33,504 bases of DNA from Clostridia bacterium (GTDB lineage: Bacteria; Bacillota; Clostridia; UBA1212; UBA1255). The notes under the pieces are model-generated. The model worked only from the letters and a program-made list of their open reading frames with translations. It was not told where the DNA came from and did not search any database. Shown piece by piece: positions 7,868-15,992 of the stretch (the first letter of the stretch is position 1; every line of letters begins with the position of its first letter). Location of the stretch: positions 1-33,504 of the forward strand of contig JAFZSK010000065.1 in assembly GCA_017620915.1 (NCBI GenBank). Reading direction: 5' to 3'. The translations under genes and the position numbers were made by a program.

Positions 7868-9439
7868 TTACGTTATATCTTTCCGGCAGAACGCGTCATA
7901 CGCGCACCAGACCAGCGCCGTGAGCAGCAGGATCACGTAGATCCACGAGAACAGCGGCGTCACCGCGGCATCGGCGCCGTATTCGCTGTTGAACACCTCG
8001 AAGATCGACGGGACGCCGGTGATCCGGTGCAGATTGGCCAGGTTGTGTATCGGAAGCAGCGCGGCAATATACGGCCGCCCGCCGCCCAGCAGCATTATCA
8101 GTTCGGCCAGCAGCCCGCCGAAGATGCCCAGCAGCGGCAATGTCACCGACACCGCGGTATTGTGCGTGAGCGAGGACAACGCCAGCGCCAGCGCCGCAAA
8201 CAGCCCGATCGCCAGGCCGTCCAGCAGCATGGACAATATTGCCGCCGCCAGATACGGCATCCCGTGCGCCGCCCCGAAAGCATAATATACCACCGTGCCG
8301 AAATTCCGGAACCCGAACAGCATCCCGGTAAACAGCAGCGAGAGCAGATAACTGAACAGCAGCAGCGCGGTCTGGACCGTAAGCAGCGCCAGCCCCTTCG
8401 CCGCGAAGATCTTGCCCCGGCGCACCGGCGCGATGATCAGCGATTTGATCGAACTGTTGTTCATCTCGGAAGAGATCGCCGAACCGGCCAGCATAATGAC
8501 CAGCGCGATGACAATATACGTGCCCGTGTTGCACAACTGGTTCATGATCGACCGGTTCTGGACCGGACTGTTGGCCCGCTCCGCGTCGCCGATCACCGTG
8601 CCGTGCTTCAGCGCGTATTCCTGGAGCGCAATCTCCTTCTCCAGCTTTTCCGCGGAGAAACTGACGCCCTGCTGATCCGGTTGATCCTCCGTCTGCGCGT
8701 TCAGCGCCATTCTGTTGCTGACGTAATTGTCCGCCTGCGCCAGGATGTAGTCCGACGCGCTCACGTCGACCTTGTCCGCGTATTTGTCCAGCCAGCCGTA
8801 CACTTCTTTGTATATCGCATACGAGCCGTCCGCCGTGCCGGAACTCTCCAGAAGCTCCTGACGCCGGTCCAGCATCTCACGGAACGAAGCGCCCAGGAAT
8901 ACATATTCCAGCTGATCGAGTTCAGCATTCAGCATATTCGTATCCGCGACGATCCGATGTTCCTCCGCCTTCAGCGCTTCCATCGTCTCCACCGGTGCAT
9001 TATTATAATAAAACGTGTCGTAGATTCGGTCGTTCATGGTCTCGAAGATCGAATCGTACGAATAATTCCGGCGGGTGATTGCCTCCGCGGCGGTTCTGTA
9101 AAGGCGGGCCAGCAGCTGGGCGCGCGTCTGATCGGTCAGGTTGTCCAGGTACTGATCCGCGTATTCCGCAAACGAGTCTTTATCGGTCTCCGGATCCAGC
9201 GTCTGCAATACCGCCCGGAGTCTGACCGCTTCTGCCTCCGCTGCCTCGGCATCTTTCTTGAATTCATCCGACACATGGCCGTAGTCCTGCCAGTAGTAAG
9301 AAGTAAACGATTCGACGCCTTTGTAGGTCAACGCACAGCCGCCGATAAACACGAACATAAGGATCATCGCCACAAGGATGGAGACCTTGCGTACGGTCTT
9401 GCCCATTTCGTTCTGATACAGCAAAAACACTTTACGCAA
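7868..9439 (-). CDS. ABC-2 type transporter permease
   Basis: The 523-residue protein is best started at TTG (9437-9439). It overlaps the ATPase stop by 8 bp, and GGAGGAGGG sits seven bases upstream, whereas the open frame further up is only antisense-free overlap with the ATPase gene. The start reads LRKVFLLYQNEMGKTVRKVS (first residue made as Met), a typical ABC-2 entry, followed by a membrane helix (ILVAMILMFVFIGGCAL). A roughly 250-residue extracytoplasmic region with coiled-coil character follows. Five or so C-terminal helices come next, including the conserved stretch SSEMNNSSIKSLIIAPVRRG before the second helix. It forms the membrane channel with the ATPase next to it. The substrate is unknown; export of a peptide, lipid or drug is typical of the family. 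Confidence 0.85.
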   Translation of the reverse strand: MRKVFLLYQNEMGKTVRKVSILVAMILMFVFIGGCALTYKGVESFTSYYWQDYGHVSDEFKKDAEAAEAEAVRLRAVLQTLDPETDKDSFAEYADQYLDNLTDQTRAQLLARLYRTAAEAITRRNYSYDSIFETMNDRIYDTFYYNNAPVETMEALKAEEHRIVADTNMLNAELDQLEYVFLGASFREMLDRRQELLESSGTADGSYAIYKEVYGWLDKYADKVDVSASDYILAQADNYVSNRMALNAQTEDQPDQQGVSFSAEKLEKEIALQEYALKHGTVIGDAERANSPVQNRSIMNQLCNTGTYIVIALVIMLAGSAISSEMNNSSIKSLIIAPVRRGKIFAAKGLALLTVQTALLLFSYLLSLLFTGMLFGFRNFGTVVYYAFGAAHGMPYLAAAILSMLLDGLAIGLFAALALALSSLTHNTAVSVTLPLLGIFGGLLAELIMLLGGGRPYIAALLPIHNLANLHRITGVPSIFEVFNSEYGADAAVTPLFSWIYVILLLTALVWCAYDAFCRKDIT

Positions 9440-10364
9440 TGATGTTCCCTCCTCCCGTGAGATTGATGAACGCGTCTTCCAGCGTGTTTTCTTCGCGGCT
9501 GACGGTGTAAACGCCGATCCCCGCGGTGAGGAGTTTGTACGTGAGCTCCGGCAGGCGCGCCCCTTCCGTCTGCACCGTGATCCGCTCGAGGCCGTTCCGG
9601 GGGTCAATGCGCTCCGCTGCCAGCCCAAGTCCGTTCAGGAGGGCAATTGCCGCCGCCGCGTCCGATACGCCGTAATCGTACCGCTCGCCGGTACCGAGGG
9701 TCTTCAGCTCGTCGACCCGTTTCTCGCCGATGATCACGCCGTTGTCAATGATCGCCACCCGGTCGCACATCTGCTCCATTTCGGAGAGCAGATGGCTGGA
9801 GACGAATACCGCGGTGTTCTCCTTCGCGGCAGTCTCGCGTATGATCGTGCGCAGTTCTTTGATGCCCGCGGGGTCAAGCCCGTTGGTGGGCTCGTCCAGG
9901 ATCAGCAGCTTCGGCTTGTGCAGTATCCCCTGCGCCAGCCCGATGCGCTGCTTCATGCCCAGCGAGTACTTTTTGACTTTCTCTCCCGCCCGGTTCTCCA
10001 TGCCGACGAGCCGGACCACTTCGCTGATCCGTTCGTCCGTGACCCCGGGATGCAGCCGGCCGTACATTTTCAGATTGACGATGCCGGACAGGTTTTTGTA
10101 CAGTTCGGGGCTTTCGACGATGCCGCCGACGCATTGCATTGCCGCCTCGTACTCTTTCGAAAGCGAGTGGCCGCAGATGGTGATCTCGCCCGAGTCGGGG
10201 AACACGAAGCCCATGATCATTTTAATTGTGGTGGTCTTGCCCGCGCCGTTCGGACCAAGGAACCCGAACACTTCACCGGCGTACACTTCGAAGGACACGT
10301 CTCTGATGACGTGATGGTTCCGGAACGATTTGTTCAGCTGTTTTACTTCAAGGACGGTCTCCAT
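9432..10364 (-). CDS. ABC transporter ATP-binding protein
   Basis: From ATG at 10364 (perfect AGGAGGTGA upstream) the product is 310 residues. Visible motifs are Walker A GPNGAGKT (37-44), signature YSLGMKQRIGLAQG, Walker B LLILDEPTNGLDP and switch histidine SSHLL. The C-terminal 70 residues match the accessory region of bacitracin/lantibiotic-type ATPases, ending LEDAFINLTGG. The protein energises the ABC-2 permease encoded immediately downstream. It lies only 4 bp after a small membrane-protein gene, so the three are transcribed together from the promoter at 10838-10866. Self-protection or peptide export is possible but not shown. Confidence 0.92.
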   Translation of the reverse strand: METVLEVKQLNKSFRNHHVIRDVSFEVYAGEVFGFLGPNGAGKTTTIKMIMGFVFPDSGEITICGHSLSKEYEAAMQCVGGIVESPELYKNLSGIVNLKMYGRLHPGVTDERISEVVRLVGMENRAGEKVKKYSLGMKQRIGLAQGILHKPKLLILDEPTNGLDPAGIKELRTIIRETAAKENTAVFVSSHLLSEMEQMCDRVAIIDNGVIIGEKRVDELKTLGTGERYDYGVSDAAAAIALLNGLGLAAERIDPRNGLERITVQTEGARLPELTYKLLTAGIGVYTVSREENTLEDAFINLTGGGNIIA

Positions 10365-10368
10365 CGCG

Positions 10369-10797
10369 TCACCTCCTCTCAGCGCCCGTGTCGCAGAGGG
10401 CGAGCTCATTGTCTGCGCCGTAATACGACGTCGAATTATACTTGCAGAAGACGACGCGCCAGGAACCGCCCTCCCGCTTCAGCTCGAAATAATCGCCGGA
10501 GGCGGTGTAGTTGCTGATATAGCGCGCGTTGACGGCAATGCGGTCCAGGCTCTGGTAACTCACGTCATATTCGTAGTAGTTGCGGCTTCCGGCTTCGGCG
10601 TTGACATTGCCCGCGGCATCCACCAGGTGCGTCCGGTTGTAATCGTCAATTACCCTCGCGGCGCTCTTCTCTATCCGCGATTCTTCTATGCGCATGAAGA
10701 CCACAAAAACCACCGCCGCCACGGCCAGCGCCAGCAACAGCAGTGCGCCCCGGTTGACTTTCTGCCAGAATCCGCGTTGATTGATCTGCGTGTCCAT
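10369..10797 (-). CDS. Small single-pass membrane protein of unknown function
   Basis: The 142-residue protein has an N-terminal basic segment (MDTQINQRGFWQKVNRG), one membrane helix (about 18-36, ALLLLALAVAAVVFVVFM), then an extracytoplasmic domain of about 100 residues. This domain is rich in Tyr and aromatic residues (YYEYDVSYQSLDRI, YFELKREGGSWRVVFC). Its end resembles the strands of NTF2-like folds, but the match is too weak to name. AAAGGG precedes ATG. It is the first gene of the ABC exporter operon and ends 4 bp before the ATPase start, so an accessory role for the transporter is likely but inferred. Confidence 0.7.
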   Translation of the reverse strand: MDTQINQRGFWQKVNRGALLLLALAVAAVVFVVFMRIEESRIEKSAARVIDDYNRTHLVDAAGNVNAEAGSRNYYEYDVSYQSLDRIAVNARYISNYTASGDYFELKREGGSWRVVFCKYNSTSYYGADNELALCDTGAERR

Positions 10798-10837
10798 ATT
10801 TTTGCCCTTTCATTTTCGATTTCATTTTCTAATAATT

Positions 10838-10866
10838 AGTATACTGGAAAAAACTCTAAAAGTCAA
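10838..10866 (-). promoter_or_regulatory. Promoter of the ABC exporter operon
   Basis: TTGACT (10861-10866) and TATACT (10838-10843) on the minus strand are separated by 17 bp, close to the sigma-A consensus. It is divergent from the promoter of the phosphoribosyltransferase-like gene. Confidence 0.8.
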
Positions 10867-10896
10867 AAATCGACCGCCGGTCAAAAAGCGTCCGTG

Positions 10897-10925
10897 TTGT
10901 CTTTGACTGCCGTTTGTGGTATCAT
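10897..10925 (+). promoter_or_regulatory. Promoter of the phosphoribosyltransferase-like gene
   Basis: TTGTCT (10897-10902), 17 bp, TATCAT (10920-10925). A strong ribosome binding site, AAGGGGGA, follows before ATG at 10948. Confidence 0.65.
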
Positions 10926-10947
10926 TGAAAAAAAGGGGGACTAAAAA

Positions 10948-11589
10948 ATGTCACTTGGAGAAAAATATAAGATCGAAACGAAAAGTCCGTACCTCCGGCT
11001 CAATATTTACAAAGGACACTACGCTACGGCGCACGCGCATATGAATTATTATATTGACATCGCGTCCAACAAAGCGCGGCTGAAGGAAGCGCGGGCGATC
11101 GCCGAAGCCCTGGCCGAGCATTACCGGATGACCGCGGTGGTGGACACCATACTCTGCCTGGACAATACAGAAGTGATCGGGGCATGCCTCGCCGAAATGC
11201 TCACCGCCGTTGACTCCTTTTCGGTCAATTCCGGCCGGGATATATACGTATTGACCCCGGAATATGTGAGCGGGACCCAGCTGTTCTTCCGGGACAACAC
11301 CGCCCCGATGATCCGCAACCGATCCGTCCTTATCCTCGCCGCCTCCGTCGTTTCGGGCTATACGGCCGAATCCGCCGCGGAAGCGATCAGCTATTACGAC
11401 GGCCGGACCGTGGGCATCTGCTCCATTTTCGCCAAGATCACCCAGTGCGTCGGATTGCCGGTTCACTCCGTGTTCAATCCGGACGACCTGCCCGACTACG
11501 TGAGCGGCCCGCCGGTCTCCTGCCCGATGTGCAGAAAGGGCGAAAAAATAACCGCGCTGGTCAACAGCTTCGGCATCTCGGCGCTGTGA
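10948..11589 (+). CDS. Orotate phosphoribosyltransferase-like protein
   Basis: The 213-residue protein matches a clostridial family annotated as orotate phosphoribosyltransferase-like: KGHYATAHAHMNYYIDI near the start, MTAVVDTILCLDNTEVIGACLAE, then RNRSVLILAASVVSGYTAESAAEA in the place of the PRPP-binding loop. The ending is DLPDYVSGPPVSCPMCRKGEKI. The usual loop has two acidic residues (VDDVxTTGGT); here they read AAS, so classic PRPP catalysis is doubtful. A Cys-x-x-Cys pair (CPMC) lies near the C-terminus and could bind metal. It is cytosolic, with no signal peptide. It is the only plus-strand gene between 1 and 29700 and converges on the sigma-fusion gene with a 7-bp gap and no visible terminator. 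Confidence 0.75.
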   Translation: MSLGEKYKIETKSPYLRLNIYKGHYATAHAHMNYYIDIASNKARLKEARAIAEALAEHYRMTAVVDTILCLDNTEVIGACLAEMLTAVDSFSVNSGRDIYVLTPEYVSGTQLFFRDNTAPMIRNRSVLILAASVVSGYTAESAAEAISYYDGRTVGICSIFAKITQCVGLPVHSVFNPDDLPDYVSGPPVSCPMCRKGEKITALVNSFGISAL

Positions 11590-11596
11590 CCGCGTT

Positions 11597-14086
11597 TCAA
11601 TCGTCGTCAATATAAATAGGAAAATCGTCCTCCGGCATATCTGTTGAAAGGAACGTTTCAACGGGAGCGGCGTCGGTCTTGAATCCGTATGCGTACAGCC
11701 ATTGACCGTCAACGGCGCCGAAGTTTTTTGCCTTGACCTGTTCGGTAATATAGTTGATCATGATTTCGTCAAAGCTCTCTTGATCTGCAGCCATGGACAG
11801 ATCGGAACCGGCCTGGAACATAAACAGCGCATCATGTTCGCTCCGGTATACGGTATACATAGCGCCGTATGTCGTTCCGTACAGTCCGGTATATTCCGTC
11901 TGTTCCGGATAAAGCGCCCACATCGGTCTATAGTATTCCTCATTCCTCACGGCGGTCCCGGTGATGCGCACCTGGATATTCACAGAGCGGTCCCGGGAAC
12001 TGCTCACCGGTACCGGAAGACGGATGGCTATGACCAGATAGAGCGAAAAGCGCCCGTCTTCTGATACGGTGAACATCTGCGGGTCGGCCGTAATAATATT
12101 GTGCGCGTTCTCCCAGATATCCCTGCTTAGGATCTGGCGTACATCGTTTGTGACCGATTTGGAAAACTTGCCGAAATACAGGCCCGGTTCCGCCCATTCC
12201 GGGCGCGGAGAAATTGCCCACGCGCCGTCGTTAAAGGTTGCCGGCAACGCGGCAATGACTCTGCCGGCGGCATCAAAATATGTGCATTGCCCTTTACCGG
12301 TCGCCGGGTCATAACTCCAGCACCGGTCAGGAACGAGCGCGCCGCGGTCATTGCCGGAGCACCGGTATACGTTTTCGATAACGGTTCCGTCCTCCGTCCG
12401 CTCAAAGTTCCGGAAAACGGAAAGGCCGCTGAAGGAACTGCCGTTGTAGAAAATGCTGTTGTCTGCGGTATCCAATGCCTCGCCGTACACTTTTTTGCCG
12501 CCCTTATAATTCTCCCGCAGCAAAAAAACTCCGCTTGCATTGAATTTCCTGATCGTGGCACCGCCGTCATAGGCGGCGTATCTGCCGGACTCATCGTGAT
12601 CCGCGTAACTTGCCGAAGCGATCCGCGATTCCTCCCGCGGCGTACCGTCCCCGGCGTTTCCCCATATGAGCTCGATCTCCGTCAGGACGCCGTCGCTGAA
12701 GCCGCATACAACAGATGATCCGGAGGCGGGAGGGATATTGAAATAATAATTTTCATCATTTTGCCCCTCGTTCCGGATCTCCGGCTCCGGCTTCGGCTGC
12801 ACCGTATCCTTTGAATCCAAACTGTAACTATATACGTAAAATTCCGATATTTCGCCATTCCGGTCGTATTTATAATTCAGTTCATAAATATCCCCGTACT
12901 CTTCGTATTCCAGCTGCGTCAGAATGAAGTTTCTTTTGTCTGTGCCAAACTTTAACGTGGCACCGGTGATATGCCCCGTCGCCGCGGACGAGTTTGTGCC
13001 GAAGAAATCCTGCTTGGTCAGATAATTTGAAATCGTTTTGTTAACTGCGTCGATGTTTCCGATATGATCTTTGTAATACTCCAGATGCGGATTCATGGCC
13101 ATCAGTTCCGGGATCGACTGGAAAGGAACCGCCTTCAAGCTCTCGGCAATACAAATCAGCTCATCCACTCCCCCGCCGGGACCGGCTGTAACGAGGTACG
13201 CGGTACCGCGGTAATCTACAGGAACGTTCCCGAATATCGGTCCACCGGCGTAAGCCAGCGGCAGCGTCATCGTGGTTCTGAACTGAAACGCGGTCTCGCC
13301 GTTCATACTATCGAGCTCGTAATTGTCCAGCGTGAGGCTCTCTATGCAGAGGCCGCCGTTGACATAATTTACCATGCTGCTGACTTCGTTGACAATGCAA
13401 CGAACCTCGTCTTCCGGCTCAAACATCAGACCGCTCGAATACTGCAAATTCATAAGTTTTTCGACAGTTTCGGGCATCGTCACGCGCGGCTGGAGCACGG
13501 CAAGGCCGCCTTCGAACGGCCCGGGCGTAACGTCAACGATATTGCCGCTTCCCCCATCGCCGGTCATTGCCGGCGGGGCCGCCTTTTCCGGTCGCGTGAC
13601 GGCAATAGCGATCAGCGCGGCAATAACTACACATGCGTTCAGGCACGCGGTCAATATGATATACTTATTTAAGTTCAGGCGTTTTCGGGGTTCTGCGGCC
13701 GGTTCTGTTGCCGGTTCTGCCGCGGCGGTTTCGGGCTCCGGCGCGGTCAACGCGGCCGGCGTTTCGATTGCGGTCCGTGCAGCAGCCGCCGGCTTGGCGT
13801 TGTCCGGTGCGGCCGAAGGGACAACAAGCCCGGCGCGTTCCATTGCCCGCCGGCGCACGTTTTTGGATAGATACTCGCCCAGCTCTCCGTCATGCTCCGC
13901 CGCACGCGGGCCTGAGTTCCACAGACTGATCAGCGCTTCGTAAAAACACTCCCGCGCCGCACGGTCATCGCCGGTAATTTTCCGGGCTTCGTCAAGGCAG
14001 TTTTCCCCGTACTTTTCCGACAGTTGACCGAGCGCGGCCTGATCGCGCTGTTCTATTAATTCAATGATCCGGGTATCGTCCATCAT
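11597..14086 (-). CDS. Sigma region-2 domain fused to membrane helix and large ectodomain
   Basis: From ATG at 14086 the protein has 829 residues; the start is uncertain (GTG at 14104 or ATG at 14083 are alternatives, and the ribosome binding site is weak). Residues 2-86 align with region 2 of the two sigma factors in this window: DTRIIELIEQRDQAALGQLSEKYGENC, ECFYEALISLWNSGP, YLSKNVRRRAMER. No region 4 follows. An Ala/Pro/Glu linker (about 95-138) leads to a membrane helix (about 142-164, YIILTACLNACVVIAALIAIAVT) and about 660 residues outside. The ectodomain contains toxin-repeat-like stretches (YDRNGEISEFYVYS, YFDAAGRVIA) resembling RHS/YD-like or MORN-like repeats, but no named domain. The same regulator-plus-ectodomain theme is encoded as separate coupled genes at 2086-3749 and 4372-6686. 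The function as a membrane-tethered sigma-like regulator is inferred. Confidence 0.75.
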   Translation of the reverse strand: MMDDTRIIELIEQRDQAALGQLSEKYGENCLDEARKITGDDRAARECFYEALISLWNSGPRAAEHDGELGEYLSKNVRRRAMERAGLVVPSAAPDNAKPAAAARTAIETPAALTAPEPETAAAEPATEPAAEPRKRLNLNKYIILTACLNACVVIAALIAIAVTRPEKAAPPAMTGDGGSGNIVDVTPGPFEGGLAVLQPRVTMPETVEKLMNLQYSSGLMFEPEDEVRCIVNEVSSMVNYVNGGLCIESLTLDNYELDSMNGETAFQFRTTMTLPLAYAGGPIFGNVPVDYRGTAYLVTAGPGGGVDELICIAESLKAVPFQSIPELMAMNPHLEYYKDHIGNIDAVNKTISNYLTKQDFFGTNSSAATGHITGATLKFGTDKRNFILTQLEYEEYGDIYELNYKYDRNGEISEFYVYSYSLDSKDTVQPKPEPEIRNEGQNDENYYFNIPPASGSSVVCGFSDGVLTEIELIWGNAGDGTPREESRIASASYADHDESGRYAAYDGGATIRKFNASGVFLLRENYKGGKKVYGEALDTADNSIFYNGSSFSGLSVFRNFERTEDGTVIENVYRCSGNDRGALVPDRCWSYDPATGKGQCTYFDAAGRVIAALPATFNDGAWAISPRPEWAEPGLYFGKFSKSVTNDVRQILSRDIWENAHNIITADPQMFTVSEDGRFSLYLVIAIRLPVPVSSSRDRSVNIQVRITGTAVRNEEYYRPMWALYPEQTEYTGLYGTTYGAMYTVYRSEHDALFMFQAGSDLSMAADQESFDEIMINYITEQVKAKNFGAVDGQWLYAYGFKTDAAPVETFLSTDMPEDDFPIYIDDD

Positions 14087-14112
14087 CCGGTATTCCGTCT
14101 GCACATAACAGC

Positions 14113-14159
14113 GGGGCTGTTTGTCCGACTTGTAAAGAACAAAGTCTTAAAACAGCCCC
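14113..14159 (-). terminator. Long stem-loop after F5/8C gene, terminator-like
   Basis: GGGGCTGTTT (14113-14122) pairs with AAACAGCCCC (14150-14159), and an inner GACTT/AAGTC stem continues the fold. It lies 33 bp past the stop of the F5/8C gene and just before the start of the sigma-fusion gene. No U-tract follows on the minus strand, so it could attenuate rather than terminate. Confidence 0.4.
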
Positions 14160-14192
14160 TTCGATCTAATTCAGTTTACTAAAACGTCCGGC

Positions 14193-15917
14193 TCAGAAAG
14201 TTCTTTTCTTCGCGAAGACAACTGCGGCGCCCATTGCCAGCACAGCGATGACTGCGAACATAGCCACAGAGAAGTCGCCGGTCTGCGCGTTCTCATCCGC
14301 AGGGCCAATGTAGGTGAAGCTGGTGTTCGGCGTGGTGCCGGCGCCGTTGGCGCTGACGTTTTCGTCAATCTTCACGATGGTGCCGTCGGCAAGTTTCGCA
14401 ACGGCAACGATCTTGTTGGTGCCTTTAAGGTTGGAAACGTCGATGGTCATATCGAATCTGGTGGCGTACTGACCGCCGTTGGCAGGATCGGTGACCGCAG
14501 CTTCGGGAGCAACTTTATAGTCGCCGAAATAATTCTTGCCGTTGATCCGGTAGCCCAGCTCGGCGATCTCGGTCTCGAAACCGATCCAGCCGCGCAGGCG
14601 GATGGTCTGGACGCTGCCGTCGGAACCGTCGACTTTACGGCCTACGCCGTCAAGTTTGTCGGAAGCCGCGCCGTCGGCCTGGCCGAAGTTCATAACGTCG
14701 TTGACGTAGATCGTGTCGAAGGACGCGCCGTGGAGCTGGTAGTTCGCCGGCTCAGTCTCGGGCTGAGTCTCCGCGGGAGCAGTCACAGCGTAAGAACCGT
14801 ATACTTCGATGCCGCCGAGGCCTGTCCAGTACTGGCCGCCCAGGGTATCGGTTCCTTTGTTGATAACAAGTCTTACGTAGCGTGCGTCTTTTTCAGAGAA
14901 TTCAATAGTGCGGGTGGTGCCTTTAACACCGATGGCACTCTCGTTCTGTCCGGTATAAACAGAAGTCCAGTTGGAGCCGTCTTCAGAAATGAGTACTTCA
15001 TACGTGTTGGGGAAGTACCAGCCGTTGTCGTCCCTGCTGGCGTCATCGGTCCAGGGCATCGGGACAAGATTGATCTTATTGATTTTGTACTTTCCGTGAA
15101 GGTCCACATCCAGCCGCATCGGAGCATCTTCCGTCAGAGCGACCGCGATCCATCCGGTCATATTGTAAGGTCCGAACGCGTAAGGAACGCTGGGGCCTGT
15201 AACGGCGTGGTCGTCCCACTGCGCGCTGTTGCCGAGCACCCAGGTCGTAACGGTCGGGTCAACGGTCTCAGTGGAGGTCTTGTACGCAGCAATATTGCCA
15301 GAGGTGTAGGTGTCGTAAACTTCGATTTCGCCGAGGCCGGCGTACTGTACGAAACCGCCGTCATCAGTGTCGGCAACGATGTCATTGCCGTATACGACCG
15401 TGAATTTAACGTATCTGGCGTTGACCTTGTCGAACTCATATTCAAGCGCGTGAGTCAGGTAGTCGGATCTTCCGGCAACGCTAATGACCTTGGTCCAGTT
15501 CGAACCGTCCGCCGAAACGTAAACGTCGTAAGTGTTGGGGAATTTCATTCCCAGGAAATGATACTCCGTGTAGAGCTTGATGCGGCAGACATCATAAGCC
15601 GCCTGAAGGTCAATGACCACACTGGCATTCATCGGATCTTCGCCGACTTTTACGACGTACCAGCCGTAACGGGTATCGACCGGGTCGGCTCCGTTATAAG
15701 TGGTGGTGTCGAATCTGCTTCCGTCGGTAAGGCAGTCTTTGCCCCAGTACGGATCGCCCATAGAAGTGGTACCTTCTTCCAGCTCTTCGGTGACCGGCTT
15801 GTTAAGCGCCAGGTTCGTGGATTCAGCCGCAACCTTCACAGGAGAAGCGATGTTAAGTATCCCGACAAGGGAAAATACCATAACGGCGGCTATCAGTAAA
15901 ACGAGTACTTTCTTCAT
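14193..15917 (-). CDS. Surface protein with two F5/8 type C (CBM32-like) domains and C-terminal anchor
   Basis: From ATG at 15917 (AAAGGGG upstream) the product has 574 residues: signal peptide (about 1-31), then two discoidin-like domains. The first (about 35-205) has NLALNKPVTEE, KFPNTYDVYVSADGSNWTKV, ARYVKFTVVYGND and GLGEIEVYDTYTS. The second (about 210-385) has FPNTYEVLISEDGSNWTSVYT, ARYVRLVINKGTD and GLGGIEVYGSY. A third beta-rich domain (about 400-540) follows. The end, NAQTGDFSVAMFAVIAVLAMGAAVVFAKKRTF, looks like a sortase signal variant (TGD, hydrophobic span, KKR), with NAQTGD in place of NPQTGD. Two carbohydrate-binding modules suggest attachment to polysaccharide; the ligand is not readable. 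The adjacent GH51 and CE2 genes fit a role in plant fibre use. Confidence 0.85.
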   Translation of the reverse strand: MKKVLVLLIAAVMVFSLVGILNIASPVKVAAESTNLALNKPVTEELEEGTTSMGDPYWGKDCLTDGSRFDTTTYNGADPVDTRYGWYVVKVGEDPMNASVVIDLQAAYDVCRIKLYTEYHFLGMKFPNTYDVYVSADGSNWTKVISVAGRSDYLTHALEYEFDKVNARYVKFTVVYGNDIVADTDDGGFVQYAGLGEIEVYDTYTSGNIAAYKTSTETVDPTVTTWVLGNSAQWDDHAVTGPSVPYAFGPYNMTGWIAVALTEDAPMRLDVDLHGKYKINKINLVPMPWTDDASRDDNGWYFPNTYEVLISEDGSNWTSVYTGQNESAIGVKGTTRTIEFSEKDARYVRLVINKGTDTLGGQYWTGLGGIEVYGSYAVTAPAETQPETEPANYQLHGASFDTIYVNDVMNFGQADGAASDKLDGVGRKVDGSDGSVQTIRLRGWIGFETEIAELGYRINGKNYFGDYKVAPEAAVTDPANGGQYATRFDMTIDVSNLKGTNKIVAVAKLADGTIVKIDENVSANGAGTTPNTSFTYIGPADENAQTGDFSVAMFAVIAVLAMGAAVVFAKKRTF

Positions 15918-15957
15918 AATTTGCCCCTTTCTCAATAGAAAAAGTAGATTTGACGTT

Positions 15958-15986
15958 ATTATATCACGCAATTTTATGCAAATCAA
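15958..15986 (-). promoter_or_regulatory. Promoter of the F5/8C surface protein gene
   Basis: TTGATT (15981-15986), 17 bp, TATAAT (15958-15963) on the minus strand, with TGA before the -10 box. It gives the gene its own transcript between the upstream beta-helix lipoprotein and itself. Confidence 0.7.
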
Positions 15987-15992
15987 TACTTT

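Noticed and set aside
8027-9442. 471-codon plus-strand open frame antisense to the ABC permease
   Set aside because: Composition is Arg/Gln-rich and repetitive, with no domain. The minus-strand frame has membrane helices and coupling to the ATPase.
14730-15899. 389-codon plus-strand frame opposite the F5/8C protein
   Set aside because: Antisense of two unmistakable F5/8C domains; no signal or domain of its own.
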